A stretch of 17,287 bases of DNA from Candidatus Omnitrophota bacterium. Its GTDB lineage: Bacteria > Omnitrophota > Gorgyraeia > Duberdicusellales > 4484-171. Under the pieces are notes generated by a model. The model was not told the DNA's origin and ran no database searches. It was given only the letters and a program-made list of their open reading frames with translations. Positions 15,114-17,287 of this stretch are shown piece after piece. A program made the position numbers and the translations under genes. The stretch's first letter is position 1. Each line of letters opens with the position of its first letter. The DNA is taken from the NCBI GenBank assembly GCA_016939345.1, contig JAFGHG010000127.1, positions 1 to 17,287 of the forward strand. The letters run 5' to 3'.

Positions 15114-16229
15114 ATGAAGAACATCCAAATCCTGCACATTTCTGAATTCGGCGGTCACAGCAAGGCTGCACAGAACCTTAAAGAAGCTCTGCTTTATAAA
15201 AATCCCCAATTAACCGTTAGAAGCTTGAACGGTTTAGGATATTTTTATCCCAGGGGCGAAAAGATGATAGATTTCATTTACACCTCAACCATAAAACATT
15301 TTCCCCATCTCTGGGGCAAGGCTTATGACCGTAAAAAAGTCCAGGATGCTTTAGCGCCGTATCATAAATTAGTTAATAAATGTACTTTTAAAAAGTTGAA
15401 CGAGTTAATAGCTGAACATAATCCTGATTGTTTTGTAGCTACCCAGGCATTTCCCTGCGGAGCCATTGCTGATTTTAAAGCGGCCAGAAACATTAAAATC
15501 CCTCTTGTGGCTGTAGTCACTGACTACCATCCGCACCGTTATTGGGTGCATCCTCAGGTGGATAGATATATAGTCGCCTGCGAAGAGGCTAAAGAGGCTT
15601 TAACCGCTCAAGGTGTGGGCGCTGAAAAGGTTAAGATCCTGGGCATTCCTATATCGGTTCAATTTTTAACTTCTTACCCCAAGGAAGAGGTCAGTAAAGA
15701 ATTAGGTTTTTCCAACGGCCTACCTTCGGTTTTAGTTATGGGAGGAGGCTTAGGCCTTGGGCCTTTTAAGGTTATTGCCCAAGAACTCGAAGATATAAAA
15801 GAAAAGTTTCAGATAATAGTAGTTTGCGGCCGCAACAAGAGTTTATATAAATGGTTCCTTAAAAATAAATCTAAATTCAATAAGCCTATTTTTGCTTTTG
15901 GTTATACAAACCACATCCATAAGATAATGGATTTTGTTGATATTATTATAACTAAAGGCGGAGGCATAACCATATCCGAAGCCCTTGCTAAAGGTTTATG
16001 CATTGTTGTCAGTAACCCCATACCCGGCCAGGAAGAGCTTAATGTCAATTACCTGCTTAAAGAAAAGGCCATAATCAAGGCAGACCATGTAAGCCATATT
16101 TCTGATATAGTAAATGAGCTGCTCAGAGATCAAAAAAAGCTGTATTCCCTGAGGGAAAGGGCTAAAGAGATATCTTTTATAGATTCATCTTTACGGATAG
16201 TTGATGCGATATTTGAGCTGATAAGTTAA
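15114..16229 (+). CDS. MGDG synthase-like glycosyltransferase (GT28-type)
   Basis: Predicted membrane-associated GT-B enzyme that transfers a sugar from a nucleotide sugar to a lipid such as diacylglycerol. The N-terminal half matches the MGDG_synth type: EFGGHSKAAQNLKEAL (11-26) is the G-G-H-x-x-A-A loop, and VVTDYHPHRYWVHPQVDRYIV (134-153) with ILGIPIS (175-181) follows the family. The C-terminal half has VLVMGGGLGLGP (206-217), FGYTNHIHKIMDFVDIIITK (262-281) and GGGITISEALAKG (282-294), then the NPIPGQEELNVNYL loop (301-314) that binds the nucleotide sugar. The 371-residue length fits. The ATG at 15114 is 20 bases after the HD-GYP gene; an AGGAG at 15093-15097 is too far to be ideal. Next to an acyltransferase, it probably makes a membrane or envelope glycolipid. 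The exact sugar and acceptor are unknown. Confidence 0.88.
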   Translation: MKNIQILHISEFGGHSKAAQNLKEALLYKNPQLTVRSLNGLGYFYPRGEKMIDFIYTSTIKHFPHLWGKAYDRKKVQDALAPYHKLVNKCTFKKLNELIAEHNPDCFVATQAFPCGAIADFKAARNIKIPLVAVVTDYHPHRYWVHPQVDRYIVACEEAKEALTAQGVGAEKVKILGIPISVQFLTSYPKEEVSKELGFSNGLPSVLVMGGGLGLGPFKVIAQELEDIKEKFQIIVVCGRNKSLYKWFLKNKSKFNKPIFAFGYTNHIHKIMDFVDIIITKGGGITISEALAKGLCIVVSNPIPGQEELNVNYLLKEKAIIKADHVSHISDIVNELLRDQKKLYSLRERAKEISFIDSSLRIVDAIFELIS

Positions 16230-16246
16230 TTTTAATATAAGTATCA

Positions 16247-17098
16247 ATGTATTTTCTCTACTTACTTGGTAAAATGATTGCCTTATGTCTTCCGAGAAGT
16301 ATTTGCTATATGGTTGCAAAGTTCCTTGCTTTACTTAATTACCGTTTATCGGTCAAAGATAAAGAAGCTGTTAAGTATAATCTTTCGGCCATCATAAAAG
16401 ATGAATCCCGTATTGAAGGCTGTGCCAGGGAGGTTTTTGTAAACTTTGCCTATTATCTGGTGGATTTTTTCAGATTTTCCCGGATAAATCACGATTTTAT
16501 AAAAAAATACGTAAAGGTAAGCGGCCTGGAACACCTGCAGTGGGCTTATTCACAAAAGATGCCGATCATTGCTTTGACTGCTCATTTGGGCAATTATGAG
16601 TTGGCCGGAGCTGTTACTTCATTATTAGGATACCCTGTAGCAGCTGTTGCCCTTCCGCATAAAGACCAGAGGACAAATAATTTTTTTAATTCTAACCGCC
16701 ATAGGGTTGGAATGAAAGTTATTGCTACCGGCAGCCGGGTAAAGGGTTGTCTTTCAGCCTTAAAAGATAATTTTGTCCTGGCTCTTTTAGCTGACCGGGA
16801 TTTTTCCCATAGCGGTATAAAAATGGAGCTATTTTCCCGTTTTGCCTCGCTTCCTAGGGGAATAGCTTTTTTTTCCAAGAAATCAGGAGCCTGCATTATT
16901 CCCGGTTTTCTGGTCAGGGTTGATAAATATAATTATCACCTGTCTTTTGAAGAACCGATGTGCCTGGCAAGAAAAGAGAACATCCCGGAAGAAGAAATAA
17001 TGCGCCGATATATTCCGGTACTTGAGAAGTATATCAGCAATTATCCCGAGCAATGGTATATGTTTGAGAAGTATTGGATCCCGGAAAACAGTCAATAG
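16247..17098 (+). CDS. LpxL/HtrB-family lysophospholipid or lipid A acyltransferase
   Basis: Inner-membrane acyltransferase of the LpxL/HtrB (lipid A late acyltransferase) type, which adds a secondary acyl chain to a lipid A precursor or related lipid. The 283-residue protein opens with a hydrophobic stretch (about 1-31). It has the catalytic HLGNYE (113-118) in IIALTAHLGNYELAG (107-121), a LLADRDF segment (180-186), SRFASLPRGIAFFSKKSGA (197-215) and the family's closing YPEQWYMFEKYW (266-277). Length is slightly below the 300 residues common in proteobacterial LpxL. It starts 17 bases after the glycosyltransferase gene, without an obvious Shine-Dalgarno sequence. This gene is the main support in the window for an outer membrane. 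Its acyl donor and acceptor cannot be told from sequence. Confidence 0.9.
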   Translation: MYFLYLLGKMIALCLPRSICYMVAKFLALLNYRLSVKDKEAVKYNLSAIIKDESRIEGCAREVFVNFAYYLVDFFRFSRINHDFIKKYVKVSGLEHLQWAYSQKMPIIALTAHLGNYELAGAVTSLLGYPVAAVALPHKDQRTNNFFNSNRHRVGMKVIATGSRVKGCLSALKDNFVLALLADRDFSHSGIKMELFSRFASLPRGIAFFSKKSGACIIPGFLVRVDKYNYHLSFEEPMCLARKENIPEEEIMRRYIPVLEKYISNYPEQWYMFEKYWIPENSQ

Positions 17099-17119
17099 TC
17101 CATAGACGATAGTCGATAG
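17099..17119 (+). repeat. Three degenerate heptamers (CTATGGA type, on the minus strand)
   Basis: Directly after the LpxL-family stop codon, TCCATAG, ACGATAG and TCGATAG follow one another. Read on the minus strand they are CTATCGA, CTATCGT and CTATGGA, the same heptamer family found at 17230-17257 on the plus strand. ATAGTCCATAG (17095-17105) is an exact 11-base inverted copy of CTATGGACTAT (17230-17240). Confidence 0.75.
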
Positions 17120-17229
17120 CTAATATTGAATAAAGTATAAGTTGCCAGCTGATTAAAAAAATAATCCGTATTAAATTAATGAAATTATTTAAAAAAGTCT
17201 ATATCCATAAGTCCAAAGAATTTTATTTT

Positions 17230-17257
17230 CTATGGACTATGGACTATGGGCTATGGA
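17230..17257 (+). repeat. Four tandem heptamers CTATGGR
   Basis: CTATGGA, CTATGGA, CTATGGG and CTATGGA lie head to tail with no spacer. The array ends 7 bases before the ATG of the putative gene at the right edge. It is in opposite orientation to the three-unit cluster at 17099-17119. Confidence 0.85.
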
Positions 17258-17264
17258 CTTATCT

Positions 17265-17287
17265 ATGAACATTTGGGTAATTATTCC
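17265..17287 (+). CDS. Start of a gene cut by the window edge, possibly a family 2 glycosyltransferase
   Basis: Seven codons plus two bases are visible and read MNIWVII, then CC, which would begin a proline codon. Proteins starting M-x-I-x-V-I-I-P are typical of family 2 (GT-A) glycosyltransferases such as polyprenol-phosphate sugar transferases, whose next residues are usually A-Y-N-E. That identity is inference from eight positions. An in-frame ATG at 17253, inside the heptamer array, is an alternative start. The position next to glycolipid and acyltransferase genes fits an envelope glycosylation role. Confidence 0.4.

Larger units (their letters stand above)
17099..17264. other. Intergenic region with inverted heptamer clusters
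   Basis: This is the longest gene-free stretch (166 bases). It is very AT-rich and contains the two outer heptamer clusters and a middle degenerate one (17203-17217). I see no tRNA, no good sigma-70 promoter and no standard intrinsic terminator with a T-run. A weak hairpin can form from CCATAAGTCCA (17205-17215) with TGGACTATGG (17233-17242), with one bulge. If the gene at the right edge has its own promoter, it should lie here. Confidence 0.6.

Noticed and set aside
14844..15209. Two minus-strand open frames (121 and 105 codons) across the HD-GYP and glycosyltransferase junction.
   Set aside because: They overlap each other and two well-supported plus-strand genes, and read as Ser/Ile-rich or Phe/Tyr-rich shadow peptides without recognisable domains.
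17126..17174. Promoter for the right-edge gene (TTGAAT or TTGCCA with AT-rich -10 candidates).
   Set aside because: Spacers to the nearest -10-like hexamers are about 19-21 bases and the matches are weak; in such AT-rich DNA this is expected by chance.
17099..17257. CRISPR-like array.
   Set aside because: Units are 7 bases with no regular spacers and mixed orientation, which does not fit CRISPR repeats.

Overview
The window is one dense, single-strand gene block from a Gram-negative-type bacterium. It holds most of a division and cell wall (dcw) cluster: murF, mraY, murD, ftsW, murG, an extra metallopeptidase-like gene, murC, murB, ddl, ftsQ and a degenerate ftsA-like gene. It then runs into two regulatory-looking genes that share an N-terminal domain (one with a helical tail, one with an HD-GYP domain), an MGDG-synthase-like glycosyltransferase and an LpxL/HtrB-type acyltransferase. 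The first codons of another gene, probably a family 2 glycosyltransferase, appear at the right edge. All genes are on the + strand. Stops are a mix of TAA, TAG and TGA, so the standard bacterial code applies. The DNA is AT-rich. The LpxL-type enzyme implies an outer membrane with lipid A or a similar lipid. The gene order, the divergent sequences and the HD-GYP relatives suggest an uncultivated lineage of the PVC or Candidatus Omnitrophota kind; this is an impression from family resemblance, not a proven assignment.

Layout. Bases 31-4845 carry murF-mraY-murD-ftsW (last amino acid-adding step, lipid I synthesis, D-Glu addition, septal glycan polymerase). Bases 4863-9841 carry murG, a secreted gluzincin-like protein, murC, murB and ddl. 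Bases 9843-11785 carry ftsQ and the ftsA-like gene. Bases 11801-15093 carry the two paralogous-domain genes. Bases 15114-17098 carry the two membrane-lipid genes. Gaps are tiny (1-20 bases) and several genes overlap (32, 25, 29 and 4 bases), so the block looks like one transcription unit with translational coupling. The only sizeable non-coding stretch is 17099-17264 (166 bases), which holds clusters of a CTATGGA-type heptamer in opposite orientations.

How it works together. MurB, MurC, MurD, MurF and Ddl act in the cytoplasm to make UDP-MurNAc-pentapeptide. MraY and MurG turn it into lipid II. FtsW polymerises lipid II at the septum, and FtsQ and an FtsA-like protein belong to the division machinery. 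The later genes add a c-di-GMP-type phosphodiesterase and enzymes for glycolipid and lipid A-like acylation, so wall growth, signalling and membrane-lipid synthesis may be co-expressed.

The most unusual points are: an FtsA-like protein that keeps the FtsA-specific 1C domain but lacks all recognisable ATP-binding motifs, with no ftsZ next to it; a MurD missing a stretch of its central domain including the HN motif; a MurG with a broken first glycine loop; a secreted HExxH protein embedded between murG and murC; and a terminator-like hairpin inside the start of the ftsA-like gene. I see no tRNA, rRNA, CRISPR array, transposase or phage gene.
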